Source: Pseudomonas sp. CAN1
GTDB taxonomy: Bacteria > Pseudomonadota > Gammaproteobacteria > Pseudomonadales > Pseudomonadaceae
Reading direction: 5' to 3'
Assembly (NCBI RefSeq): GCF_030462585.1
Contig: NZ_JASMRU010000001.1
Location: 229,484-293,483 of the forward strand
Length of the DNA: 64,000 nucleotides
The position numbers were made by a program, and so were the translations under genes. Shown piece by piece: positions 51,241 through 60,618 of the stretch. Each line of letters opens with the position of its first letter. Position 1 is the stretch's first letter. The notes below the pieces were generated by a model, which was given only the letters and a program-made list of their open reading frames with translations, was not told the origin of the DNA and did not search any database.

Positions 51241-52248
51241 TCAGCGGTCGGGAGCCACCAGGTCCGCCATCATCTGGGCGAGCTGCAGCGGCGAGGTGAG
51301 CAGCCTCTCGATGACCACCAGCACGTTCTTCTCCTCCTTGCTGACCTTGCTGCCAAAGCCGAAGAAGCCGCCGGAGGACTCGGCCACGGCCTTGCCCAGC
51401 GCCAGCAGGTCGGTCTTGAAGGCCGCCGCGTCAGCTTCGCTGACCTGCTGCCCCAGCAGCCGGTTGACGTCGACCAGGTACTGCAGGCGGTTGAACCCGG
51501 GGTCGGTGAAACGCTGCAGGAACTCCATCAGCACCGCGCGGCCGTTGGGCGTATCCGGGCTGAGCTCGGTCATCACGCGCTGCATCAGCACGCTGGGGTA
51601 TTTGCCGGATTCCTTGAACAGCTTGCCGAAGGCGGCGGCCTCCTTGGAGTCGATCTCGCCATCGGCGCTGGCGACCATGCAGAAGATCGCGATGGGCGCC
51701 TCGCGCAGGTGCTTCCAGTCCTCGCCGGAGAAGCCGGCGAAACCGGTCATGCCGGTGATCTGGTCCTGCTGGTGCTCCTTCCAGATCGCCCGGCCTTCGG
51801 CGTTGCCGTCGCGGCCTTCGTAGAAGGCGTCGATCAGCGCTTGCAGCTCATCCTGGGCGATGCCGGTCACGCCCAGCAACTTGGGCTTGAACACGGCGAA
51901 GCCCTCCTGGCTGTGGGCATGGCGATAGGGAACGGCCAGTTGCATCTCACGGCGCGGCTCGGCGTAGGAAACAACGTTCAGGATCAGCGCATCGACCTTG
52001 CCGACCTCCTTGTGGGTCACGAAGCCGTCGACAATCCACACCGCGCCGATCGCCTGCTGGGTGTTCTCCTGGTACATGCGCTGGCCAGCCTGCATAGCCT
52101 CCTCACCAGTTTCCGCCATCAGCACCACCATCTTGAGTCGGCCATCGGGCTCCAGGCAGTGGAACATCGGCATCAGGAGCTCGCCGCCGCTGACCGTTTG
52201 TACCGCGCTCGCGGCCGCGTTGCCGGCCATCCTGTAGATGTCTTGCAT
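51241..52248 (-). CDS. Protein with C-terminal TerB-like domain, unknown function
   Basis: A 335-residue cytoplasmic protein. The first half (LLMPMFHCLEPDGRLKMVVLMAETGEE and KVDALILNVVSYAEPRREMQ) is not recognised. The second half has a TerB/DjlA-like segment, APIAIFCMVASADGEIDSKEAAAF near residue 195, that often binds metal. The ATG at 52248 has AAGGATG 6 bases upstream. It is convergent with the radical SAM gene (1 bp apart). Confidence 0.7.
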   Translation of the reverse strand: MQDIYRMAGNAAASAVQTVSGGELLMPMFHCLEPDGRLKMVVLMAETGEEAMQAGQRMYQENTQQAIGAVWIVDGFVTHKEVGKVDALILNVVSYAEPRREMQLAVPYRHAHSQEGFAVFKPKLLGVTGIAQDELQALIDAFYEGRDGNAEGRAIWKEHQQDQITGMTGFAGFSGEDWKHLREAPIAIFCMVASADGEIDSKEAAAFGKLFKESGKYPSVLMQRVMTELSPDTPNGRAVLMEFLQRFTDPGFNRLQYLVDVNRLLGQQVSEADAAAFKTDLLALGKAVAESSGGFFGFGSKVSKEEKNVLVVIERLLTSPLQLAQMMADLVAPDR

Positions 52249-52650
52249 GGTCACATCCTTGTTCTCGGGGGGACTGGGGAAGGGTCCGGCGTCGTGCGCC
52301 ACGCTCGTCATCCTGACCAAGCGCCTGGCCCGGTGGTCCGGGTCTGACAGAAATACCGGCGGATAATGTCATATTGCCTTTAGGCAGAACATCGCCTCCA
52401 TCACACTGGCACTGTGACATTTCATCGCCATGATAGCTGGCCGATATCATCTTGAAATGTCGGCGAAACATCATGCAAAAGCTCATTCCAGAGCGGTTTT
52501 TTAATTTTGGTTTAATCTTCTTCGCCTAGGGTTTGAGCACAAAGTGACTTGCCGGTCACGCCAGATTTTTTCCCACGGCTGTGCCTTTTCTCCCCAGGGA
52601 GAGCGTCGGCTGACGTGGGAAAATTCTTCGTCATTCTTCGAGGCTGATAC
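52249..52650. other. 402-bp divergent intergenic region
   Basis: Separates the TerB-like gene from the carbonic anhydrase gene. The middle (52430-52520) is AT-rich, with a T-run and TTTAATTTTGGTTTAATC, and probably holds promoters for both. I found no repeat or gene. Confidence 0.4.
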
Positions 52651-53367
52651 ATGAACGACAAAACGCACGGTGAGGATCACGCCCACGAAACAGCTGACGA
52701 GGCACTGCGCCATATCGTCGAGGGCTTCCGCCAGTTCCGTCATGAGGTCTTCCCGCAGCAGGAAGAACTGTTCAAGAAGCTGGCCCACGCGCAGAACCCG
52801 CGCGCCATGTTCATTACCTGTGCCGACTCGCGCATCGTCCCCGAACTGATCACCCAGAGCTCGCCGGGCGACCTGTTCGTCACCCGCAACGTCGGCAACG
52901 TGGTGCCGCCGTACGGCCAGATGAACGGCGGCGTCTCCACCGCCATCGAGTTCGCGGTGATGGCCCTGGGCGTGCAGCACATCATCGTCTGCGGCCACTC
53001 CGACTGCGGCGCGATGAAAGCGGTGCTGAATCCGCAGAGCCTGGAAAGCATGCCGACGGTGAAGGTGTGGCTACGCCACGCTGAAGTCGCCCGCACCGTG
53101 GTCGCTCAGACCTGCGGCTGCGCCACCCAGGAACACCTGGGGATTCTCACCGAAGAGAACGTCGTGGCCCAGCTGGATCACCTGAAGACTCACCCTTCCG
53201 TGGCCGCGCGCCTGGCTTCCGGCCAGCTGTTCATCCATGGCTGGGTGTATGACATCGAGACCAGCGCCATCAAGGCCTATGACGCCCAGGAAGGTCGTTT
53301 CCGCCCCCTCGACGGCGAAGGCCCAACGCCCAGCGCCACTCCGCGTCCGCGCTACTCGCCCCAGTAG
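52651..53367 (+). CDS. Beta-class carbonic anhydrase
   Basis: A 238-residue enzyme interconverting CO2 and bicarbonate. Zinc ligands are C57 (ITCADSRIV), H116 and C119 (CGHSDCGAM), with the Asp59-Arg61 dyad of the active site. It corresponds to the P. aeruginosa beta-carbonic anhydrase encoded upstream of a SulP transporter. The N-terminus is unusually His-rich (HGEDHAHETADEALRH). A SulP gene follows 227 bp downstream, suggesting a bicarbonate uptake/hydration pair. Confidence 0.94.
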   Translation: MNDKTHGEDHAHETADEALRHIVEGFRQFRHEVFPQQEELFKKLAHAQNPRAMFITCADSRIVPELITQSSPGDLFVTRNVGNVVPPYGQMNGGVSTAIEFAVMALGVQHIIVCGHSDCGAMKAVLNPQSLESMPTVKVWLRHAEVARTVVAQTCGCATQEHLGILTEENVVAQLDHLKTHPSVAARLASGQLFIHGWVYDIETSAIKAYDAQEGRFRPLDGEGPTPSATPRPRYSPQ

Positions 53368-53594
53368 TTCTCAACTGCGGTAGCTCTTCACCGCGGTAGC
53401 TCTCAACCACAGTAAGTCCGGGGCGCGGCGGCCCGCCAGAACAAACGCCGCGCCCCACTCCTGACTCGATCCCTGCCTGAGGCGCACGCCCCCACCGCGT
53501 TCGCCATCCCTCTTAATTGCGCGTGTCGATGCGGTCGAGACCGGCGTCGTGGGCTTTCGCGCGCCCGAAAAATGCCTTGAAGGAGAACAGCGCC

Positions 53595-55130
53595 ATGTCG
53601 GCCTCCCACTCTGTTCCATGCGGATTTTCCCAGCTGCGCCAGGTGCTGCCACGCGATCTGCTCGCGTCAGTCGTAGTCTTTCTCGTCGCCCTGCCGCTGT
53701 GCATGGGTATCGCCATCGCCTCGGGCATGCCGCCGGCCAAGGGCCTGCTGACCGGCATCGTTGGTGGCCTGGTGGTCGGCTTTCTTGCCGGCTCGCCGTT
53801 GCAGGTTAGTGGCCCGGCGGCGGGCCTCGCGGTGCTGGTTTTCGAACTGGTGCGCACCCACGGTATGGCCATGCTCGGGCCGATCCTGCTGCTGGCCGGC
53901 ACGCTGCAATTACTCGCGGGCAGGCTGCGCCTGGGCTGCTGGTTCCGCGTCACCTCGCCCGCCGTGGTCTACGGCATGCTCGCGGGCATCGGCATTCTTA
54001 TCGTGCTGTCGCAGGTCCACGTGATGCTGGACCTCAAGCCGCAGGCGTCCGGCCTGGATAACCTGCTGGCCTTCCCGGCGGCGCTGCTGTCGGAGACCAG
54101 CGGTTTCGATGCGGCGCTACTCGGCCTGGCCACCATGGCCTGCATGGCGTTGTGGGATCGCTTCAAGCCCGGCCGGCTGCGCATGCTGCCCGGAGCGCTG
54201 ATCGGCGTGAGCCTCGCGACGCTGGCGAGCATCATGCTGCAGCTCGATGTGCTGCGGGTAAGCGTGCCGGAGAACCTCGGCGACGCCATCGACTGGGTCC
54301 GCCCGAGCGACCTCGCCGCGCTGCTCGACCCGACGCTGTTGCTGGCCGCCGTGGTAGTGGCCTTCATCGCCAGCGCGGAAACTTTGCTCTCGGCCGCCGC
54401 CGTGGACCGCATGCACAGCGGCCCGCGCTCGGACATGGACCGCGAGCTGAGCGCCCAGGGCGTGGGCAACATGCTCTGCGGGCTGCTCGGCGCGCTGCCG
54501 ATGACCGGGGTGATCGTGCGCAGCTCGGCCAACGTGCAGGCCGGCGCGCGCAGCCGCGCCTCGGCAATCTTCCACGGGTTGTGGCTGCTGGCGTTCGTCA
54601 TGCTGCTGGGTGGGCTGCTGCGGCAGATCCCCATTGCCAGCCTGGCCGGCGTGCTGGTCTACACCGGGATCAAGCTGGTGGACCTGAAGGCGCTGCGTTC
54701 GCTGGGCCGCTACGGACGCATGCCGGTATTCGTGCACGCGGCGACCGCACTGGCCATCGTCGCCACCGACCTGCTGACCGGTGTGCTGCTGGGCTTTGCG
54801 CTGACGGTATTGAAGCTGGTGTTCAAGGCTGCACGGCTGAAGATCAACCTGCGCTACGACGACAAGGGCAAAGGTGCCGAGTTGCGGCTGGTTGGAGCGG
54901 CGACCTTCCTCAAAGTGCCGGCGCTGGCCCAGGCGCTGCAATCGGTGAAGCCCGGCACGCACCTGCGCGTCCCGCTGCAGCACCTGAGCTACATCGACCA
55001 TGCGTGCATGGAGTTGCTCGAAGACTGGGGCCGCACCGCCGCAGCCAGCGACTGCCGCCTGTCCATCGAGGGCAATGGCCTGCGCCGGCGGCTGGAGGGG
55101 CGGGTGCGCGCGCTGCAGGGCGCGAGCTGA
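53595..55130 (+). CDS. SulP family anion transporter
   Basis: A 511-residue membrane protein with 10-14 helices of the SLC26/SulP fold (LPLCMGIAIASGMPPAKGLLTGIVGG, GPAAGLAVLVFEL) and a C-terminal region of about 90 residues with STAS-like character (ATFLKVPALAQAL, LSYIDHACMELL). Its place beside a beta-carbonic anhydrase supports bicarbonate rather than sulfate as the substrate, but this is inference. The ATG at 53595 with AAGGAGAAC upstream is preferred to the longer frame from 53517. Confidence 0.88.
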   Translation: MSASHSVPCGFSQLRQVLPRDLLASVVVFLVALPLCMGIAIASGMPPAKGLLTGIVGGLVVGFLAGSPLQVSGPAAGLAVLVFELVRTHGMAMLGPILLLAGTLQLLAGRLRLGCWFRVTSPAVVYGMLAGIGILIVLSQVHVMLDLKPQASGLDNLLAFPAALLSETSGFDAALLGLATMACMALWDRFKPGRLRMLPGALIGVSLATLASIMLQLDVLRVSVPENLGDAIDWVRPSDLAALLDPTLLLAAVVVAFIASAETLLSAAAVDRMHSGPRSDMDRELSAQGVGNMLCGLLGALPMTGVIVRSSANVQAGARSRASAIFHGLWLLAFVMLLGGLLRQIPIASLAGVLVYTGIKLVDLKALRSLGRYGRMPVFVHAATALAIVATDLLTGVLLGFALTVLKLVFKAARLKINLRYDDKGKGAELRLVGAATFLKVPALAQALQSVKPGTHLRVPLQHLSYIDHACMELLEDWGRTAAASDCRLSIEGNGLRRRLEGRVRALQGAS

Positions 55131-55133
55131 GGG

Positions 55134-55778
55134 TCAGTCGCGGCCCAGCTCCAGCTCCACCCCGAACTGCCGCGACAGGCACGGCCACTGCTGCCAAGCC
55201 ATGACCACCTGCGGGTCGTTGAGGCTGGCGCGGTAGCTGACGGCGGACTCGGAACTAAAGGTGCTGTCGTCGAGCATGCCGTTGACCGCGTGGTGCACCG
55301 CTTCATCCAGCTGGTTGGCGAAGGGTTCGCCGATCAGCTGGTGCGCCACCAGGTTGGCCACCGTGGTGTCCAGCGGGATCAGCGGCTGGTTGAAGTGGGC
55401 GATGTAGCGGTCGTTCACCTCTTCCACCAGGCGATGGGCGAGGTAGGCCTCGTCCAGCAGCGCGTCGAGTCCGTCGTGGCCGTCGAGCAGCACCGGCGGG
55501 GTGAGGAAGAACTGTTCGGCGAGCTTGAGCACCGGCTTGATGCGGTCCTCGATGCCGGCAGCGCGGGCCACCGCGTGGGCGGCGTCGAGGAAGTCGGGCA
55601 CCTGTTCGATATAGGCGTGGACGAAGCGCGTCAGCGTGCCGCTGGGGTCCTCTCCCGTCAGGGCGATGCTCTTGTGCAGGCTTTGCAGTTGGCTCTGGAT
55701 CAGGCGGGCAAGGTGGCCGTGGCGGGACTCGAGCAGATGGGCATTACGGATCAGCTCACGCAGTGCAGCGGTGTTCAT
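55134..55778 (-). CDS. Conserved hypothetical protein beside the cox cluster
   Basis: A 214-residue soluble helical protein without a recognised domain (LESRHGHLARLIQSQLQSL, FLDAAHAVARAAGIEDRIKP). In P. aeruginosa an equivalent gene lies between the SulP transporter and coxB. GGAG lies 6 bases before the ATG. It is convergent with the SulP gene and divergent from coxB. Confidence 0.75.
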   Translation of the reverse strand: MNTAALRELIRNAHLLESRHGHLARLIQSQLQSLHKSIALTGEDPSGTLTRFVHAYIEQVPDFLDAAHAVARAAGIEDRIKPVLKLAEQFFLTPPVLLDGHDGLDALLDEAYLAHRLVEEVNDRYIAHFNQPLIPLDTTVANLVAHQLIGEPFANQLDEAVHHAVNGMLDDSTFSSESAVSYRASLNDPQVVMAWQQWPCLSRQFGVELELGRD

Positions 55779-56195
55779 GACAGCTCCAAGACAACGGGTT
55801 TGGAAAGTGAAGAAAGACCTTAGCCGCACCCCGGCCGTAGCTAAGACGCGATTGTCATATTCATGAACTGTTTATGCCGACACGGCATATCAGACGGCCA
55901 GCATGGTACTCCAAAGCCGCGCCGTCCGTGGCTTTGAGATCGCAGTTCGGTCTTTCAAACACAGTTTTTACTCTGCGTTGTTATGTCGCAACCCGTGGCT
56001 ATACTCCGCTTCGACACACCGAAAACCTGATGGACCCGGCCTGCCCTGCGTGCTGCCGAGGTACGACGTCAAAGTAAGTTGTCTTGGCGGTCACTCCCTT
56101 GGCCGTTGGCTTGTTCAGGCTCGATCCCTCTGGAATGGGGATCGCAGCCAGGGCGCTATGCCGGCGGGATAAAAACAACGATAAGGGGAACCCGA
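55779..56195 (+). promoter_or_regulatory. coxB upstream region with stationary-phase-type promoter
   Basis: In this 417-bp gap, CTATACT at 55999-56005 gives a -10 (TATACT) with C at -13, the pattern preferred by RpoS, and TTGTTA at 55978-55983 is a -35 with 16-bp spacing. Transcription would start near 56012, leaving a leader of about 185 nt. In P. aeruginosa the aa3 oxidase genes are RpoS-dependent and starvation-induced, which agrees. Confidence 0.5.
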
Positions 56196-57320
56196 ATGCT
56201 GCGACATCCACGAGTCTGGATGGGCTTCCTTTTGCTCTTGGCTTTCAGTCAGGCAAACGCCGCCTGGACGGTCAACATGACCCCCGGTGCGACAGAAGTC
56301 AGCCGTAACGTTTTCGATCTTCACATGACGATCTTCTGGATCTGCGTGGTCATCGGCATCGTCGTCTTTGGCGCGATGTTCTGGTCGATGATCGTCCACC
56401 GCCGGTCCACCGGGCAGCAGCCCGCGCATTTCCACGAGAGCACCACGGTGGAAATCCTCTGGACCGTCATTCCCTTCCTGATCCTGGTGGTGATGGCCGT
56501 CCCGGCCACCAAGACGCTGATCCACATGTACGACACCTCGGAGCCCGAGCTGGACGTGCAGGTCACCGGCTACCAGTGGAAGTGGCAGTACAAGTACCTG
56601 GGCCAGGACGTGGAGTTCTTCTCCAACCTCGCCACGCCCCAGGACCAGATCCACAACAAGGCCGACAAGGACGAGCACTACCTGCTCGAGGTGGACAACC
56701 CGCTGGTGCTGCCGGCCGGGGTCAAGGTGCGTTTCCTGGTCACCTCCAGCGACGTGATCCACTCCTGGTGGGTACCGGCCTTCGCGGTCAAGCGCGACGC
56801 CATTCCCGGCTTCGTCAACGAAGCCTGGACCAAGGTCGACCAGCCCGGCGTCTACCGCGGCCAGTGCGCCGAGCTGTGCGGCAAGGACCACGGCTTCATG
56901 CCCATCGTGGTGGACGTGAAGTCCAAGCCTGACTTCGACAAGTGGCTGGCCGAGCGCAAGGAGGAGGCGGTCAAGCTCAAGGAGCTGACCAGCAAGGAAT
57001 GGACGAAGGAAGAGCTGGTCGCCCGCGGCGACAAGGTCTACCACACCATCTGCGCCGCCTGTCACCAGCCTGAAGGCCAGGGCATGCCGCCGATGTTCCC
57101 GGCGCTCAAGGGTTCGAAGATCGTCACCGGGCCCAAGGAGCACCACCTGGAGACCGTGTTCAACGGCGTCCAGGGCACGGCCATGGCGGCCTTCGGCAAG
57201 CAACTCTCGGAAGTCGACATCGCCGCGGTGATCACTTACGAGCGCAATGCCTGGGGCAACAACGACGGCGACATGGTGACCCCGCAAGAAGTGGTCGCCT
57301 ACAAGCAGAAACAACAATAA
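56196..57320 (+). CDS. coxB: Cytochrome c oxidase subunit II with fused cytochrome c domain (caa3 type)
   Basis: A 374-residue subunit. Signal peptide (residues 1-21), two TM helices, then the periplasmic CuA domain with C224, C228 and H232 in CAELCGKDHGFM. A C-terminal cytochrome c domain has the heme attachment CxxCH, C286-A-A-C-H290. This fusion makes the oxidase a caa3 type. It accepts electrons from cytochrome c and passes them to CoxA. The ATG at 56196 directly precedes the signal peptide; AAGGGGAA lies upstream. coxA follows after 10 bp. Confidence 0.95.
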   Translation: MLRHPRVWMGFLLLLAFSQANAAWTVNMTPGATEVSRNVFDLHMTIFWICVVIGIVVFGAMFWSMIVHRRSTGQQPAHFHESTTVEILWTVIPFLILVVMAVPATKTLIHMYDTSEPELDVQVTGYQWKWQYKYLGQDVEFFSNLATPQDQIHNKADKDEHYLLEVDNPLVLPAGVKVRFLVTSSDVIHSWWVPAFAVKRDAIPGFVNEAWTKVDQPGVYRGQCAELCGKDHGFMPIVVDVKSKPDFDKWLAERKEEAVKLKELTSKEWTKEELVARGDKVYHTICAACHQPEGQGMPPMFPALKGSKIVTGPKEHHLETVFNGVQGTAMAAFGKQLSEVDIAAVITYERNAWGNNDGDMVTPQEVVAYKQKQQ

Positions 57321-57330
57321 GGAGGCCGCG

Positions 57331-58926
57331 ATGAGTACAGTGATCGATCACCCCGACCATTCTCACGCCGGCGACCACCACCACGGCCCCGCCAAGGGCC
57401 TGATGCGCTGGGTATTGACCACCAACCACAAGGACATCGGCACGCTGTACCTGTGGTTCAGCTTCTGCGCCTTCCTGCTGGGCGGCTCCTTCGCCATGGT
57501 GATCCGCGCCGAACTGTTCCAGCCGGGCCTGCAGATCGTCGAGCCGGCGTTCTTCAACCAGATGACCACCATGCACGGCCTGGTGATGGTCTTCGGTGCG
57601 GTGATGCCGGCCTTCGTCGGCCTGGCCAACTGGATGGTGCCGCTGATGATCGGCGCGCCGGACATGGCCCTGCCACGCATGAACAACTTCAGCTTCTGGC
57701 TGCTGCCGGCGGCCTTCGGCCTGCTGGTGAGCACCCTGTTCATGCCCGGCGGCGGCCCGAACTTCGGCTGGACCTTCTATGCGCCGCTCTCCACCACCTT
57801 CGCGCCGCACAGCGTGACCTTCTTCATCTTCGCCATCCACCTGATGGGCATGAGTTCGATCATGGGCGCGATCAACGTGATCGCCACCATCCTCAACCTG
57901 CGCGCCCCGGGCATGACGCTGATGAAGATGCCGCTGTTCGTCTGGACCTGGCTGATCACCGCCTTCCTGCTGATCGCGGTGATGCCGGTGCTGGCGGGTT
58001 GCGTGACGATGATGCTGATGGACATCCACTTCGGCACCAGCTTCTTCAGCGCGGCCGGCGGCGGCGACCCGGTGCTGTTCCAGCACGTGTTCTGGTTCTT
58101 CGGCCACCCCGAGGTGTACATCATGATCCTGCCGGCGTTCGGCGCCGTCAGCTCGATCATCCCGGCCTTCAGCCGCAAGCCGCTGTTCGGCTACACCTCG
58201 ATGGTCTACGCCACCGCCTCGATCGCCTTCCTGTCCTTCGTCGTGTGGGCGCACCACATGTTCGTGGTGGGCATCCCGCTGGTGGGTGAGCTGTTCTTCA
58301 TGTACGCGACCATGCTGATCGCCGTGCCCACCGGGGTGAAGGTGTTCAACTGGGCGTCGACCATGTGGCAAGGCTCGCTGACCTTCGAGACGCCGATGCT
58401 GTTCGCCGTGGCCTTCGTCATCCTGTTCACCATCGGCGGCTTCTCCGGGCTGATGCTGGCCATCGCCCCGGCGGACTTCCAGTACCAGGACACCTACTTC
58501 GTGGTGGCGCACTTCCACTACGTGCTGGTGCCCGGCGCGATCTTCGGCATCTTCGCCTCGGCCTACTACTGGCTGCCGAAGTGGACCGGCCACATGTACG
58601 ACGAGACCCTGGGCAAGCTGCACTTCTGGATGAGTTTCATCGGCATGAACATGGCGTTCTTCCCGATGCACTTCGTCGGGCTTGCCGGCATGCCGCGGCG
58701 GATTCCGGACTACAACCTGCAGTTCGCCGACTTCAACATGATCTCGTCCATTGGCGCCTTCATGTTCGGCACCACCCAGCTGCTGTTCCTGTTCATCGTC
58801 ATCAAGTGCATCCGCGGCGGCCCGCCGGCCCCGGCCAAGCCGTGGGATGGCGCGGAAGGCCTGGAGTGGACGATTCCCTCGCCGGCGCCGTACCACACCT
58901 TCAGCACCCCGCCCGAGGTGAAGTAA
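57331..58926 (+). CDS. coxA: Cytochrome c oxidase subunit I
   Basis: A 531-residue subunit with 12 TM helices carrying heme a and the heme a3-CuB centre. CuB ligand His259 is in FFGHPEVYIMILPAFG; VVWAHHMFVVG and VAHFHYVLVPG carry further heme and copper histidines. The N-terminus has a His-rich metal-looking stretch (HPDHSHAGDHHH). Ribosome site AAGGAGG is strong. It forms the core with CoxB and CoxC. Confidence 0.96.
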   Translation: MSTVIDHPDHSHAGDHHHGPAKGLMRWVLTTNHKDIGTLYLWFSFCAFLLGGSFAMVIRAELFQPGLQIVEPAFFNQMTTMHGLVMVFGAVMPAFVGLANWMVPLMIGAPDMALPRMNNFSFWLLPAAFGLLVSTLFMPGGGPNFGWTFYAPLSTTFAPHSVTFFIFAIHLMGMSSIMGAINVIATILNLRAPGMTLMKMPLFVWTWLITAFLLIAVMPVLAGCVTMMLMDIHFGTSFFSAAGGGDPVLFQHVFWFFGHPEVYIMILPAFGAVSSIIPAFSRKPLFGYTSMVYATASIAFLSFVVWAHHMFVVGIPLVGELFFMYATMLIAVPTGVKVFNWASTMWQGSLTFETPMLFAVAFVILFTIGGFSGLMLAIAPADFQYQDTYFVVAHFHYVLVPGAIFGIFASAYYWLPKWTGHMYDETLGKLHFWMSFIGMNMAFFPMHFVGLAGMPRRIPDYNLQFADFNMISSIGAFMFGTTQLLFLFIVIKCIRGGPPAPAKPWDGAEGLEWTIPSPAPYHTFSTPPEVK

Positions 58927-58936
58927 GGGCTTACCT

Positions 58937-59013
58937 GTAGGAGCGAGCTTGCTCGCGAACGCTTTTTCCCGAGGCTCCGGCGTCAGGCAGTTCGCGAGCA
59001 AGCTCGCTCCTAC
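58937..59013. repeat. REP inverted pair between coxA and ctaG
   Basis: GAGCGAGCTTGCTCGCGAAC faces GTTCGCGAGCAAGCTCGCTC across 26 nt. The right arm ends a few bases before the ctaG ribosome site (AAGGGAGG). Confidence 0.8.
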
Positions 59014-59030
59014 AAGGGAGGATTCGAACC

Positions 59031-59588
59031 ATGAGCGACGGCAACATCGAAACGCGCAAGCTGGTGACCCGGCTGGTCATAGCCGTGGTCGCCATGTTCG
59101 CCTTCGGCTTTGCCCTGGTGCCGCTGTACGACGTGATGTGCAAGGCACTGGGCATCAACGGCAAGACCTCCGGCAGCGCCTATCAGGGCGACAGCCAGGT
59201 GGTCGATCAGTCGCGCGAGGTGAAGATCCAGTTCGTCGCCAACAACAACATCGACATGGTCTGGGAATTCCACCCCGAGGCCGAGCAGCTGGTGGTGCAT
59301 CCCGGCGCGGTGAACCAGATGCTGTTCGTCGCCTACAACCCCACCGACAAGCCGATGACTGCCCAGGCGATCCCGAGCATCGCGCCGTCGGTGGCGGCCA
59401 CCTACTTCCACAAGACCGAATGCTTCTGCTTCACCCAGCAGGTCCTGCAGCCGGGCGAGCGCATCGAAATGCCGGTGCGCTTCATCGTCGACCGCGACCT
59501 GCCCAAGGATGTGCGTCACCTGACGCTTGCTTACACGCTGTTCGACATCACTGCCCGCAAGCCACCCGTGGCCAGTAACGAGCGCTGA
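59031..59588 (+). CDS. ctaG: Cytochrome c oxidase assembly protein CtaG/Cox11
   Basis: A 185-residue inner-membrane protein that delivers copper to the CuB site of CoxA. One N-terminal TM helix (about 12-32) is followed by a periplasmic immunoglobulin-like domain with the copper motif CFCFTQQ near residue 130. VPLYDVMCKALGINGKT is the conserved juxtamembrane segment. GGAGG lies upstream of the ATG. Confidence 0.95.
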   Translation: MSDGNIETRKLVTRLVIAVVAMFAFGFALVPLYDVMCKALGINGKTSGSAYQGDSQVVDQSREVKIQFVANNNIDMVWEFHPEAEQLVVHPGAVNQMLFVAYNPTDKPMTAQAIPSIAPSVAATYFHKTECFCFTQQVLQPGERIEMPVRFIVDRDLPKDVRHLTLAYTLFDITARKPPVASNER

Positions 59589-59610
59589 AGGGCAAAGGAG
59601 AACAAGAGAG

Positions 59611-60498
59611 ATGGCAACCCACGATCCCTATTACGTCCCCGCGCAGAGCAAGTGGCCGATCATCGCCACCATCGGCATGCTGGTGACGATGTTTGGCGTC
59701 GGCACCTGGATGAACGACATGAGCGCCGGCAAGGAGCACTCCCACGGCCCGTGGATCTTCTTCGCCGGCGGGCTGATCCTGGCGTACATGCTGTTCGGCT
59801 GGTTCGGCAACGTCATCAAGGAAAGCCGCGGCGGGCTCTACAGCCCGCAGATGGACCGCTCGTTCCGCTGGGGCATGAGCTGGTTCATCTTCTCCGAAGT
59901 GATGTTCTTCGCCGCCTTCTTCGGCGCGCTGTTCTACGTGCGCCACTTCGTCAACCCGTGGCTGGGCGGCGAAGGTCACCACGGTATCTCGCACATGCTC
60001 TGGCCGCAGTTCGAAACCGGCTGGCCACAGCTGAACAACCCGGACAACAAACTGTTCCCGCCGCCCAAGGAAGTGATCGATCCGTGGAAGCTGCCGCTGA
60101 TCAACACCCTGCTGCTGGTCACCTCCAGCTTCACCGTGACCTTCGCCCACCACGCACTGAAGAAGAACCATCGCGGCCCGCTGAAGATGTGGCTGGCGGC
60201 GACCGTCGCGCTGGGTGCCTGCTTCATCGTGCTGCAGGCCTACGAGTACCACGAGGCCTATAGCGAGCTGGGCCTGACCCTGGGCTCGGGCATCTACGGC
60301 GCGACCTTCTTCATGCTCACCGGCTTCCACGGCGCCCACGTGACCATCGGCGCGATCATGCTGAGCATCATGCTGATCCGCATCATCCGCGGGCACTTCG
60401 ACGCCGACAAACACTTCGGCTTCGAGGCAGCCAGCTGGTACTGGCACTTCGTCGACGTGGTGTGGATCGGGTTGTTCATCTTCGTTTACGTGCTTTGA
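59611..60498 (+). CDS. coxC: Cytochrome c oxidase subunit III
   Basis: A 295-residue integral membrane subunit with seven helices. Conserved features are MSWFIFSEVMFFAAFFGALFY and the late GFHGAHVTIG and WYWHFVDVVWIGLF. It stabilises the oxidase and supports lipid-protected O2 access. The ATG at 59611 has AAAGGAG upstream. A REP pair follows the stop. Confidence 0.95.
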   Translation: MATHDPYYVPAQSKWPIIATIGMLVTMFGVGTWMNDMSAGKEHSHGPWIFFAGGLILAYMLFGWFGNVIKESRGGLYSPQMDRSFRWGMSWFIFSEVMFFAAFFGALFYVRHFVNPWLGGEGHHGISHMLWPQFETGWPQLNNPDNKLFPPPKEVIDPWKLPLINTLLLVTSSFTVTFAHHALKKNHRGPLKMWLAATVALGACFIVLQAYEYHEAYSELGLTLGSGIYGATFFMLTGFHGAHVTIGAIMLSIMLIRIIRGHFDADKHFGFEAASWYWHFVDVVWIGLFIFVYVL

Positions 60499-60511
60499 GG
60501 GCGCACACCCT

Positions 60512-60602
60512 GTAGGAGCGAGCTTGCTCGCGAACCGCCTGAAGCCATTGCGTCAGGGATAAAGATTCGCGAGCAAGAACTAGGCGTCCCCCTCGCTCCT
60601 AC
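60512..60602. repeat. REP inverted pair with insertion in the right arm
   Basis: The left arm is a standard REP; the right arm is TTCGCGAGCAAG, then AACTAGGCGTCCCC, then CTCGCTCCTAC. The inserted 14 nt resembles that at 50049-50062. Confidence 0.7.
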
Positions 60603-60618
60603 GAAGAGCAGTACGGAA

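Noticed and set aside
57232..59001. 589-residue open frame on the minus strand
   Set aside because: It is the antisense shadow of coxA; its His/Gly/Asp-rich composition is typical of reverse translation in GC-rich DNA.
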